Shown here piece after piece: positions 33,691-44,815 of a DNA stretch of 64,000 nucleotides. This DNA comes from Manduca sexta (Eukaryota > Arthropoda > Insecta > Lepidoptera > Sphingidae): NCBI RefSeq assembly GCF_014839805.1, contig NC_051118.1, positions 9,292,391-9,356,390 of the forward strand, read 5' to 3'. The first letter of the stretch is position 1, and each line of letters begins with the position of its first letter. Position numbers and translations under genes: made by a program. The notes under the pieces were generated by a model. That model saw nothing but the letters and a program-made list of their open reading frames with translations, searched no databases and was not told the DNA's origin.

Positions 33691-34624
33691 TAACTTGAAA
33701 CCGAAGGAAGCTCATGTTATAACAACCCCAACGTGTATGCCTTGCGTTCAAAAACAAACACACACCCGTACACACAATCAGAAGAAAGGCGTACGATATC
33801 GTCGCAACACAACGCACTTACGGTCAATGAAAACGTAACACAAATTATCGGAACTGGTCGCCGGGCGGCCGCCAACCGGTTTCACTTGTGCCAATTGACA
33901 CCGCGCTGTAAAACTATTGACATTTGACATTAGGCGATTTCGTGTATGACGGGGCTGGCGGCGAGGACGCGGCGTGCTGAAATATGGCGCTCGTATACAT
34001 CACTATGTTACGGAATGACCGGTTGGAAAGCTTCGGTCAAAATAAGGCTTTGCAGATCTTTCGTTATTACACTAGTTATACAGCTTCTAGCCCACTTATT
34101 CATAGACGTTTTTTATTTATCGCTGTATCTCAATATTAGCCAATCACAACGACCCTATGGCTAAGCACTGCGAAGGCTGCCATGCCGTCAGCACTGAGAA
34201 ACAGACTTGTTATCACAGCAATGCTCCGTCCTTAGATGAAAAACGTCTATGAATCAGGCGGTAGGATTTTACTAGGAATGCACGGTAATTATTTTAAGTT
34301 TATCAATGTAAATCAAAATTGTACTTTGAATGTTGACTTGGGCACTTTGTGTAGCTCTAAAGTAATATCTAGATTGTAATAAATGCGGTGGATTTACAAC
34401 TGCCTATCATTAATTGTTTGGACTTATACATTGCGGTATTACTCAAGCGAAAATCTGATTCTTGTTCATTAGAGTAACTTTACAAGCATTATGTTAATTG
34501 TCAACATAGTCAAATCCTCAAGTACCGTTTTTTTAGTTATTTACAAATAAAAAACAAAATATATGATTCAGAAAATACGCATAAATTCTATAACGAATAT
34601 AATTAATTGACGACTATTTCATCA

Positions 34625-34968
34625 CTTAGCGGCGATAACCTAGTTGGGTGTGGAACGGACTGCCAAGACGAATGTCCGCAGGTTCAAATCCCAAAGGCAC
34701 ACACCTCTGACTTTTCTAAAATCATGTGTGTATTCTTTGTGAATTTATTGTTCGCTTTAACGGTGAAGGAAAACATCGTGAGGAAACCTGCACATCTGAG
34801 GAGTTCTCTATAGGAATTTCGAAGGTGTATGAAGTCTACCAATCCGCACTAGCCCAGCGTGGTGGACTAAGGCCTAATCCCTCTCAGTAGTAGAGGAGGC
34901 CCGTGCTCAGCAGTGGGCAAGTATATAATACAGGGCTGATATTATTATTATTATTATTTCATCACTTA
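34625..34968 (+). mobile_element. tRNA-derived SINE (family M), full length
   Basis: AGCGGCGATAACCTAGTTGG head with a box A-like core and GGTTCAAATCCC box B. Body GGTGAAGGAAAACATCGTGA. Tail CAGGGCTGATATTATTATT with an (ATT)n end at about 34,945-34,968. It supports Pol III origin. No cloverleaf is kept past the head, so it is not a tRNA gene. Confidence 0.88.
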
Positions 34969-36079
34969 TTACCGTTAATTAAATGATATTAACAAGTCAG
35001 TCAATTTCCGTTTGTATTCGTCAGTCTTATATTTTTCGATGTCCAATTAATAAAATCCGCTCGCCGACTATTTGCCGGCCGGCCGGTGTAATTGGCCAAT
35101 TATCGGAATTTACCGAATAACGAATAGCCGGAAGCGGGTGGGACACAACACTATCGTTATTTTATTATTGTATTTATATATTGGAGATGTAACTAAATTG
35201 TTTTTATTACTATTGTTTTGATATAAGATAATCGAGATATTTTTCACATAAATTTTTGAATTTAGTTTTAACAGACTAAACCCGAGGATCTGGGATTGTA
35301 TTAATATGGTCGGTATTCTCAACTCATATTACATCACGGGATGAATCATGGATACAATTTTCAATTAAGTACTGTAAATTGAGGGACCACTAGATTATGC
35401 GCCTTTGTCTTCTTTCTCAGGATTAAAACTATAAGCGGTGGTGTACAACAATATAAAACATACAAGTCGATACGTTTACATTTTGCAGACAAATTCGCGA
35501 GCTACGCGTAACGACCCAATCAAAATTATTGACATAATTACAAAATCGTTCAACAATTTATAATTTTATCATTTAATTTGACATTATGCATACAAACAAA
35601 AATAACCTACTTCACGCAGGGCTGTCACGACAGTTATTTTAAATAATACCATTTTTATTTACAAGAGTGTTCTAATTTCAAACTGCGTATTCGTTTATTT
35701 AATTTACACCAACGATATTTTTAAAGTGATAACTATTTGAATGGGTGTGTGCACCGCTTGCGTGACTATCGGTAATTGGATGTATTTATTTGCCTTTTAA
35801 CCCTATTAGTGCAATGATTTGCATTATTACTTCAGGAAATAAACAAGATTCTGAAATATTGTATATGTTATTATTATTAAATAATATAAATAACGTTGAG
35901 GTTGTGTTTGCATATCTTTTTCACGTGACTACACAGAGATGGATGCGTCCGATATCATGGATTTATGACTGAGCACGGTTTCCTATGTGCTATTTTCCCG
36001 CCCACATGACACATGTCCATGCGAGCTATCCACCCCCGCACACGACGCGTATAGCCTTTGCATTATAATACCGATTTCT

Positions 36080-36157
36080 GATTATTGAATTTTTGAATCC
36101 GTTTAGTTGTTTCTGAATTTACATTTTCACAAACCTTCGCATTTATAATATCAGTCA
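36080..36157 (-). mobile_element. Helitron 5' fragment
   Basis: Minus strand ACTGATATTATAAATGCGAA and GGTTTGTGAAAATG match the start of the 10.4-kb element's family. Confidence 0.45.
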
Positions 36158-36164
36158 GTGGTAG

Positions 36165-36470
36165 GTTTACTGGTGGTAGGTCTCTAATATGTGGGAATCT
36201 GCCTGGGTAGGTACCCCATTGTCTATTTCTGCCGCCAAGCAGCAGTGTATAGTCACTGTTGTGTACCGGTTTGAAGGACATTGTAGCTAGCGTAACTACT
36301 AGACATAATTAAACTTAACATCTCATGTCTCAGGATGCTGAGCGTATTGGAATACCAAACAATACTTTGTAATTAAAAGATGTTGGACGGTGTTTCTACT
36401 GTATATAGGCGATCGTATCGCTTACCATCAAGCGAACGGGAAGCTCGTCTCGCCATTCAAAAAAAAATTA
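36165..36470 (+). repeat. Dispersed repeat C, plus copy
   Basis: GGTAGGTCTCTAATATGTGG, GCAGTGTATAGTCACTGTTG, TTTGAAGGACATTGTAGC, CTCATGTCTCAGGATGCTGA, then CGCTTACCATCAAGCGAACG and an A-rich tail. It mirrors 6,625-6,885. Confidence 0.8.
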
Positions 36471-37146
36471 AGAATAAGATAAGATTATATATCGTACGAA
36501 AAGTGACAACCCTATCATGTGTGAAAAATACTAATACCATTAATGAATGCGCCGTCCGTGTTTACGTAAGGCGGTCCGGTACAAGAGATATTCGATTGAT
36601 TTTTGACACATCCAACGAAGCTTCGACATCTATAGAGATTTTGAAGTCGTCGGTGCGCGTCGAGAGCGCTCGGGCGGAAATCGGTAAAGGGTTTATTTAA
36701 GGACCGCTTTAGGGTTGGGTTGGGTTGTATTTATATATTGGTATGTGTTTAGGGACATAAAATAACGATAGTACTTGAGGATAATCGTCGTAAATTGAGA
36801 ATTGGTCAATTAAGTTAAGATTTTGCAACGGTTCGGCTTGCAGAAACATCCAGCAGCGGTGTAAAGAACGGATTTTAATGCACATTCCTGAGTTTTTTTA
36901 ACAATATAGTAGAAGGAAACAATTCAATTACGCGATGGTAATAGATCATTATTCTTTAACATTTAGACTACCACGGTTACAACAGATATATTACTAGCCT
37001 TTAAGACAGAAATCGACTCTTATGTTGTCAGAAGTTTTAGTTAAAACAAAAACAGAATCCGACCAGTTATTAAATCCAGCATACAAACTATTACTTTCTT
37101 TCTTTCTTTTATATGGACACAGCAAGGTAACTACTGCATCCGATTG

Positions 37147-37500
37147 TAAGTGGAGTGGGTCCCTAAAGTCAACCGACAAGAGATCGACCCTCGCCAGTCG
37201 CCACAATCACACTACTTCACAACATCTAAATAAAACAATTGTATGTGGAGTGGGTCCCAGATAGAGTCTACCGACGAGAAACCACCGGTCGACACAATCC
37301 CACTACTTCACAACAACTAAATAAAACAATTGTATGTGGAGTGGGTCCCAGATAGAGTCTACCGACGAGAAACCACCGGTCGACACAATCCCACTACTTC
37401 ACAACAACTAAATAAAACAATTGTATGTGGAGTGGGTCCCAGATAGAGTCTACCGACGAGAAACCACGGTCGACACAATCCCACTTCTTCACATCTAAAT
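37147..37500. repeat. 91-bp tandem array built from a repeat B fragment
   Basis: GTATGTGGAGTGGGTCCCAG starts at 37,241, 37,332 and 37,423 (period 91), preceded by a divergent unit at 37,147. The minus strand of a unit reads TGTGTCGACCGGTGG...TCTCGTCGGTAGACTCTATC then GGGACCCACTCCACATAC, which is the centre of family B. Units two to four are almost identical. Confidence 0.88.
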
Positions 37501-37778
37501 AAATCTAACAAGTTACTCACAGTCCAAAGCTGGCATTCAGTTTTCGAGAAATCTGTTATACAATTTAACAAATTGCCGTCCGGTTTGTTATGCCTAGTGC
37601 TTCTAACCGGTTGAGGACTGGCCGCCAGACCGGTCCGCGTACTAGACGCGACGTTATTGAATGAAACGCTCGAGTGTTGCGCCAACAATGTGCGGGATGA
37701 TTGTTGATATGTGCTTTTGTGTTAGAATGTTTTACTGATGTATCTCTTTAATTTGCACAATGTGGCACTGCATATAAA

Positions 37779-38054
37779 TCTATATATATAAAAATGAATC
37801 CCTATTTCCCTTTATCACGCCATCATGCCTGAACGGCTGGACCGATTTCACATTTTTTTTTTGTTGTGTTTGTTATTGTCAGGAAAAGGTTCTTATGAAA
37901 GAAAAAATTAAAAAAATTGCGCGGAAAATTAGAAAATTTAACGACAGTATTAATTTTACATAACTGTCAGTGGTTTGAAATAACTGTCAGCGATCGACAG
38001 AAAGCGCGAGTGCACACATAGTCAAGACAGTACAACGTCTGTAGGGTCAGCTAG
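37779..38054 (+). mobile_element. Non-autonomous Helitron (276 bp)
   Basis: A|TCTATATATATAAAAATGAA at the 5' end, TGTAGGGTCAGCTAG|T at the 3' end. Its middle (TTGTTATTGTCAGGA, CTTATGAAAGAAAAAATTA) is shared with 47,115-47,356. Confidence 0.8.
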
Positions 38055-38149
38055 TGTAAAAATATAGTGTACTAACAGTAGAAGGCCCGAGTCTAGCAGT
38101 GGGTGAGTGTTTAACACAAACTATTTATCACACCGCGTTTCGAAGTTCA

Positions 38150-38245
38150 TCATCGTAAAAGATTACCAAGGGTAATGATATTATAATGATTTCTTAATGA
38201 TTTCGTATGTTTACGCGAATGTAAGACATTAAAATAATTATTGTT
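38150..38245 (+). repeat. Dispersed repeat F fragment
   Basis: TATAATGATTTCTTAATGAT, TTTACGCGAATGTAAGACAT and TAAAATAATTATTG parallel the flank of the palindrome at 46,345. Confidence 0.55.
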
Positions 38246-38383
38246 CTAGCATTCCTGATAGATTTCAGACACAAGACATTTTTCTGGCTCACTATTACAA
38301 AGTCCTATGTTAATTTTTACTTTTGTTGCAAATATTACGATAGAAAAAATCGTTTTGGTAAAATATATAAAAAACTTTTTGTT

Positions 38384-38643
38384 GGTGGTAGGATATACGA
38401 GTACATTTATATCGGCCCAGATAGCGACCACTGTACACAAGTTGTTAAAACCCGCCATAGCTTAGTGGCCCACGTAAGTGTGTCGCGTCCTGGGATCAGC
38501 CTGCGTATTCGGCTCCCACAGGCCGGCATAATTGTGTCGACTGCCGAGGGGTAATCATCTCTCGTCAGTCGACATATTATTGGACCCCAATCCACTAATT
38601 ATCAGGTACAGTGGGGTCACTTCGCCGTGCACGTATAAAAAAA
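38384..38643 (+). repeat. Dispersed repeat B copy, full length
   Basis: All family blocks are present in order from GGTGGTAGGATATACGAG to TATCAGGTACAGTGGGGTCA and the A-rich tail. Confidence 0.87.
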
Positions 38644-39674
38644 AGACAATGATTCATGGTTCCCCCTCCTTCGTTTTTTGAGATTATTGAAAAATTCACT
38701 GAAAAATACTTAGAATCATGTGCATGTATAATTCAATTTGCACATCAAATATAACGTATTAACCATTATACAAGTGCAAGCTTAACAAATCGCTGGCTTA
38801 CTGTTACAAGGTTCTATTATATATACACTAGTATAATTTTGCTCCATCACTATAAGCAACTACGGGCCGGCCATAGCTATTCGTGCACCCTTTTCTGTTA
38901 CCTTTTTTGCCTAAATTGTGCTGTAATATGGTAATTTTTGCAACCGCTGGCACCGCACTAATTACGTCACCGTCTTACCAAAATATCCGTCAAAGTCTGC
39001 ACAGACAACCCCTTTAACAGATAACGAGTGAACCCAACGATGCTAACACAATGTGAAATCCGCATTACACGCACCATATCTAACAGCGCGTGTCACAATA
39101 CAGATTCCCATAAGAAAATCAAGCATAGTTTCCATGCAAAGTGTTGTGTTTGCGTTCTTCTTCCCATGGTTAACGTATCCGCGTAATGTCTATGGCAGAG
39201 ACGGTGAACCTTTAATGGTTAATGTAGATACATACATACATAGTATCACGCCTCTATACCATAGGCATAGAGACTATGGATTGCCACTTTGCACGATTCT
39301 GGCATACTTCTCTCGCTTCCTCCACCTTCATCAATCTTTTCATGCAGACGGTTCCGGGTACTTTTGACCTGGCCTTTACTGAGAATGTCAGATATCTGAC
39401 ATAAATGATTAATGTACCATTAATTATAAATCATCTCCTGTAACGTGCCATCTAGGACCGGTTTTATCTATCTGAGTACCCTTCTTTATGTTTTTGTCAT
39501 TTTTTGTCGTGTCGTTTGTCTGCACCTGATGTTAAGGGAAGTGAAGCCCAAAGAAAGATACATATAGGCACAACGTTTGGCATATTACTCGCGTGCCCGA
39601 ATTATTTTGTCCTGTGCCATTGGTTCGCCATCCCTGATCTATAGTAATGCGTCAACCAAGATCGACTCGATGCA

Positions 39675-39800
39675 CATATAGCCTGCAGTGGGGAAGGGTG
39701 AAATATTCCGAAAGAGAACCCGACACAACTTATAACGGTCTGAAAACCGTATAATAAAAACCATAAGCGCATAGGTTAGCGCATTTCATAAAGGTCCTAA
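39675..39800 (+). repeat. Dispersed repeat E fragment
   Basis: GCAGTGGGGAAGGGTGAAAT, ATTCCGAAAGAGAACCCGAC and ACAACTTATAA recur, diverged, at 56,830-56,890. Class unknown. Confidence 0.5.
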
Positions 39801-39904
39801 AATCGTATCATACTGTTGCACGTTTGAATAACAACTACATGTATAAAAATACAAACATTTCAGAATCTCATCTCTCATCATTCTTTACATCATTCCATCC
39901 AATG

Positions 39905-40035
39905 GTTGTCTGTAAGAGATTGCCTCGAGCGATAAGACCGCCAATTGTACCTCCTTTGAGCCTTCATTGTTTTAATATTAAGCACAGTGTTTTGCATATG
40001 GTGTACAATAAAGCTATGAAATAAATAAATAAACG
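39905..40035 (+). mobile_element. LINE 3' tail-like repeat
   Basis: GTAAGAGATTGCCTCGAGCG, ATAAGACCGCCAATTGTACC, then a T-rich stretch, GTGTACAATAAAGC and (AAAT)n. It is like the 3' UTR of a lepidopteran LINE, with its own AATAAA. It lies just past the exon A donor. Confidence 0.6.
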
Positions 40036-40083
40036 TGTGCCATTTTTGGAAGTCGTTAAAAATATCGTCCCAGTTGTATTTAC

Positions 40084-40266
40084 CTGTGGATCAGGCTTCA
40101 CTCTGACGGTGTAGTGGTCGCTGAAGCCGCCGCCGCCGCACACGAAGCACATGCGCGCGTCGTCGTGCGCGCCCGCCGCCGACGGCTTCTCGCGCGACGG
40201 CGACGGCGACGCCGGCTTCGCGCTCAGCGAGCTCTTTATGTAAGCCTTGGCCTTCTCCATGCCTCA
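40084..40266 (-). CDS. Exon A: probable first coding exon, first half of cysteine module 1
   Basis: Minus-strand reading gives 59 residues from ATG at 40,260 to the donor CAG|GTAAAT (exon ends 40,084, phase 0). A likely acceptor, TTTTGTCTATAG, ends just before 40,266, with a branch-like ATACTAA about 20 bases further upstream. The six exon bases before the ATG read TGA GGC in frame. The protein therefore cannot extend upstream in this transcript, so the ATG is the likely start and any upstream exon would be 5' UTR. Context is good (G at -3, G at +4). The product has a Lys/Ser/Pro/Ala-rich N-terminus, then RMCFVCGGGGFSDHYTVRVK, carrying the first Cys pair. Strong GC bias against the AT-rich flanks supports coding. 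Confidence 0.85.
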
Positions 40267-41903
40267 CTATAGACAAAACAAACAACACTTAGTATTGCTG
40301 CGATATCACCTATAATCAAATATGTTAGAATTAGGACAGTCTAAAGGCCAGTATCTTCATCGACAGTAACAATAATAGTTACCGATACTTTTATCAATGT
40401 TATGACGTGTGTCGCGGCAATTCCAAAGCCGTTACCGTCATATTCGTAAACGTTTATATTCAGACGAGGTAACTTTTTTAAGCAATAATTGCCCACGCTA
40501 ATTGCTAGTAATGTGTAATATTGGTATTAGTAATGGTTTTTACGTAGTGACGTGATTACTGTAATTTTACATTTCTTATATAAACTGTTCGCATGTTGTG
40601 TTCACATCAAGAAGGTTGTTCACGTTTGTCAATGAACATAATGTAGTAATTATACTTTTGAAAACTCTATATACTGTGTTCAAGTTTTGAGAACCTGATA
40701 AAAAAAAAATGATTGCAAGGAGTTACCTCGGTTACGAATAACATAATATTTTACTTGAATACTGTGATATAGGGTCTTAAGCAAAATGATTAGGTTGTAT
40801 ATGGAAAAATTTTAATGCCTTGCACTATCTTTATAGACGGTTTCTGTTGATATAAGGGGTCCAAAAGGTCATCCCTATTAAAGTTACCGGTTATAACGTA
40901 GCAATTTACAAAAACACCATGACCTCAACACAAGTCGACCATTAACGTGATTCCAAGTAACTGACCAACGGTTTACGAAATGTGGAAAATTTTCACCAGG
41001 ATACATCATGCGGAATTTTAATAACAACGGTTTTCCTCAAAGGAAACTATAGATTTTGAATTAAAAAATTATCAACACAAATACAAATTTTCCATTTTCA
41101 ATTTTGTTTTAACATCATATAATTTGCATAAAATAGTAAATATATTTGTACATTCAAATGATACCCAGTCACCATTTAAACATCTTACATTACTCGGGTA
41201 TCGTGACATAGTTTGCATACAGTTATTGCAAACTGAATGTGGTGCAGATAATCTAAGAGAATCCCACTTTAAGTAACAATGTATGGTCTATTTTATTTTT
41301 ACCATAAATGTGGAATACGTTATTATCTATATAAATGAGAATCAACTGGCACATGTATGTAATAGCATCACCAGAGAATGGCTCGTTCCTAATTATGAGG
41401 ACAATGTTTTTATTGTGGAATAATTGTTTAAATCAACGGAAAAAAACGACGTTGGTTATTTGGGTGATATATTTGTATGATAATATTTTTTTTGTACACG
41501 CTAACCTAAAACTCCTAAAAGATTTCAATGAATGTGTTTTATACAGGTTTAGTTACTTCCTCTTCCAGCTTTAATCATAGGAAAATTTGAACCGGATAGG
41601 TGACACTGTTGTCGAGACCTAAAAGATTAAAGTAAATTTATATAAAATGCTGTCTGTCGGTCCCACTAGTAACTTATAATTCAACTATCTGAATGGCGTT
41701 GCTACTGTTTGCGTTTACCATCAAGAGACCTCTCTCCATTCACTTCCAACTCCCACTCATTGTACTATCTAATTAATTTTGTTACTGTTTAATTAATAAC
41801 AACTGAAACACTCATTCTCCGAGCTTTAACGCTCGATGACATAAATTGCACACCGCCCATCCCAATTTACAGTAATTGCAGATTTGCAGTAGCGGGTGAT
41901 AGG

Positions 41904-42064
41904 GTCAGGTCAGATCGTTTTATCCGTGCTCAAGTAAAATCAAGGGCCTTATAACATTGTATGTAAACGCACTGACCTGCGCCTCGCTGTGAATACGCTC
42001 ACAAATCGCTAGTATCATAAGAGCCTGGACTTTACTTGATTACAGATAAAACGATCTGGCCTTA
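41904..42064. mobile_element. MITE with imperfect ~45-bp terminal inverted repeats
   Basis: Left end AGGTCAGATCGTTTTATCCG, right end the complement of AGGCCAGATCGTTTTATCTG. The inverted similarity continues inward through CAAGTAAAAT...AGGGC against its complement. About 160 bases, no coding capacity. Confidence 0.75.
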
Positions 42065-42855
42065 ATCTTATCATTAAATTCACCCCAGTTTGGTTTCAGC
42101 GCAACAAAATTCACACACACAAGATCATAAAGAACCTAAGTAACACATCATATCAGCTGATTCATTCACATTCACACGGGATCGCCGGCACTCCACCGCC
42201 GCGCCGCGCCGTCCGCAATTCACTCGAGACTCGCATCCGCGGCCAATTACCAATCTACAAGAAACGCTAAAACCGACAAGCCGCCTGGTTGATTGGACAA
42301 CGGATTGACATGTTATCCCGGTGCATGGATCAATTTGTACATATCGCTGGCTGGATATTAGTTTCTGAATCATTTAGCATCGCGCTTATAACGCTTTCAG
42401 GTGGGCAGAGATGTAACATACCCCATAAAAATCTATAAATACTTGTTGTACTTTTTAACGTTAATTTTACTCAAAATATGTGGTATTTGAACGCTATACA
42501 CTTGTATCTGTTGCATTATAGACAGTTTGCAGTACCATACAAATATAGTATAAATTGTATCCGTATCTTACTCAGTAAAATTGATCATGGGAAATACCCT
42601 ACATTTGTTGACTCAACTCAAAGGAAAGGTCACGAGTTTGATGTCATCACAACAAATTATAACTTTATCACTTTTTATGGAAAGAAAGAAGGAAACAATA
42701 ATTTTTACAATATGTATACTAGGACGCACACAAACATTTATAACAAAGTACAAAACTAAGTACTAAATACATAAAGGGTGCGGCTAACGTGCATGCCATA
42801 ATACTGCCAAAACAGTCCTAGCTTGTATCTTTAGAAAAACGTTTGTTAGTAAATT

Positions 42856-42965
42856 ATTGGCGATATCCTCGCTCCCTATCACATCATGGGACGAAAAACA
42901 CACGGTGAAAAGTTGGTGCACCAGTTGCGCCTCTGCCTACCCCTTCCAGGATAAAAGATAGTGTA
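42856..42965 (+). mobile_element. SINE family A tail fragment
   Basis: TATCACATCATGGGACGAAA, GCGCCTCTGCCTACCCCTTC, CAGGATAAAAG; plus orientation. Confidence 0.7.
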
Positions 42966-43054
42966 TATTACTACTTTAATAATAGAAATGTATACATTTT
43001 TTCATTGTAATACGTCTTTTATCTACAGCTTATTTTATCTTATTACATCTTAAT

Positions 43055-43205
43055 TCTCTAGACGTTTGGATGTTTATTTGAAGTAAACGCCAAGACAGTT
43101 AAGTGGAATTACATACATTACATGAATTTTGGCACATTAGCCCAGGTTCTGGATTGACACACGGGAGTGGGTTGTCACGCGGGCGAAGCCGCAAATAACA
43201 CCTAA
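43055..43205 (+). mobile_element. Degenerate Helitron
   Basis: The 3' end ACGCGGGCGAAGCCGCAAAT, AACACCTAAT has the hairpin GCGG-type stem, with CTAA in place of CTAG. 5' end unclear. Confidence 0.45.
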
Positions 43206-44117
43206 TTAGGACCTCACTGTTCCTAATTTGGGTATAGCCACTGAACCACGCTTAGCCGGGACGGACTATGAGTACAGCTTGTACGAGAGTGCGTTGAATA
43301 TTTAATCTGCACTCGGGACAATGATGTGCACACATGGTTAATGAGACACTCGTCCCACTACTGCAGTCCCGTTGTGTGTTAACTAGTAATAGTTTATGGT
43401 CAATTCTTTTTATTTTAAAGGTATTTTTTTTTACATTTTTACATATACATTAAACAAAAAACTTGCATATAAAAATATAAAAAAAGTATTGACCCTCCGA
43501 TGGCGAAGCTCAAGACCCAGACCACCGGCGGTTTAATAGTTTATTATTATTATCAAAAAGAAAGTCGTATGTCTAGGTAAACAAATAAGCTTATAGAATA
43601 TTGAGTATTTTAATCAGATTTCTATATACGATATAAACTATTTTTCTCGTTGGTCAGTTACTCTTGAACTGATTTTGATAACAGCAACGCTAAAATCTTG
43701 CCCGTTTATCTCTGATGGAAACTGCTTTCCGAACAGGCGGTAGAAAATTTTTATAGGAATCAGCCTGAGTAACATCGAAATAATTAAATCGACAAGACGA
43801 TACGAACTTAATATCGAGCTCAACGTCAGTCGCTGGTCGAAATTTGAGTCATCAATGCACGCACATAAGATGCAAAGTCATCTGCACGAAACCTTTATTC
43901 CCAAATGAGTTGACAGAGCTTCGGATACATAGGGCATTCACGTTTACCGAGCCTATTTTATTCCCATGTTATAAAAAAAATTAGATACATAGTGCAAAAA
44001 CTGAAATAAATAAACCTTCTTTTTCAAATATATAAACTCAAATGAATCTATACTTCAAAATTATGCCCAAAACTTTCCGTTTAAAGACCCTGTACAATGT
44101 ACATGTATCACATTCAA

Positions 44118-44312
44118 TCTAGGTACACTAATATATAAAGTTGAACAGTTTGTTTGTTTTAACGCGCTAATCTTAGGAACTACTGAACCTATGTTTGAAA
44201 ATGCTTTCACTATTGGGAATCTACAGTACTCCTTTAGGCTACTTTTGATTCCGGGAAAATATTAATACCAGAACAACTTTTTTACACGGACGGAGCCACC
44301 AGGAAAAACTAG
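44118..44312 (+). mobile_element. Short Helitron related to the 14.9-kb element
   Basis: A|TCTAGGTACACTAATATATA, AGTTTGTTTGTTTTAACGCG and CTAATCTTAGGAACTACT match the 5' part of 14,927. It ends GACGGAGCC...AAAACTAG|T. It lacks the tandem array. Confidence 0.7.
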
Positions 44313-44734
44313 TCTTATTAAAACATGAAATAATGTCCCTCATACTGCCGATTTGTTTAGCAATCAATTTGACGCGTTAATAATAAAGTTACACACCAAA
44401 CTCGACGTCAGCGCGTCGTTTGCGCTACGGATTAAACTTAAAGTTAAACTTCCGCACAGCGTGAGGCGTACTACTATTCTACAAACATACATCAATTATT
44501 CTAGATTTTTTTTTCAGGGCACAAAGAGACGCTTATTTTCTTTCGCACCACATTTCACCAGCTATGTAAGGTCCCATGTAATAAAGACAAACCTATTACT
44601 CTTTAACAGGCAAAATTCCACATTCCATTTAAACCATTTCTTTTTCTACAGATATAAATATAACAAAAAAAAAAGTATAAAAAGAAAAAAAACACACACA
44701 GTTAACAATATTAGGTATAAAACGGATTTCTTAA

Positions 44735-44815
44735 TCCGAGACGATACTAAACAGAAATACCCAATATCGCTTTAAATACCCTAGCCAAGGAACCGCACCT
44801 GAGATCTCGGCACGA
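44735..44815 (-). mobile_element. SINE family A body fragment
   Basis: GATACTAAACAGAAATACCC and AATATCGCTTT follow the family's 'gatactgaacagaaaaaccc aatatcact' block. Confidence 0.5.

Larger units (their letters stand above)
33197..40083. other. Intron between exons A and B
   Basis: About 6.9 kb, AT-rich. Named repeats are listed separately. The stretches 33,700-34,610, 34,970-36,050, 36,480-37,140 and 38,650-39,670 contain nothing I can identify. Confidence 0.65.
363..40266 (-). other. Gene model: six-exon minus-strand gene for a cysteine-module protein (partial, 3' end off window)
   Basis: Exons A to F (listed separately) join with matching phases: A ends phase 0, B 0 to 1, C 1 to 0, D 0 to 2, E 2 to 0, F 0 to 0. 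The joined product is 347 residues when exon E stops at its first donor. Modules A+B and E+F are paralogous: CxxCG, about 22 residues, P-Y-F-P-(F/I), GTVR-x-C-x2-C, then L..QW..Y. The spaced Cys pairs suggest a four-Cys metal-binding fold, which is inference. The linker from C and D is rich in Ser, Pro, Gly and acidic residues. No signal peptide or membrane segment is visible. Introns are about 6.9, 16.7, 1.7, 1.4 and 11-12 kb. I do not recognise the family. Function unknown. Confidence 0.85.

Noticed and set aside
36380..36700. 106-codon plus frame
   Set aside because: Begins inside the tail of repeat C and continues into unique AT-rich intron; no recognisable domain.
44353..44775. 140-codon plus frame
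   Set aside because: AT-driven composition (Lys/Tyr/Phe/Ser) with A-runs at the end and a SINE fragment inside; no sign of selection for coding.
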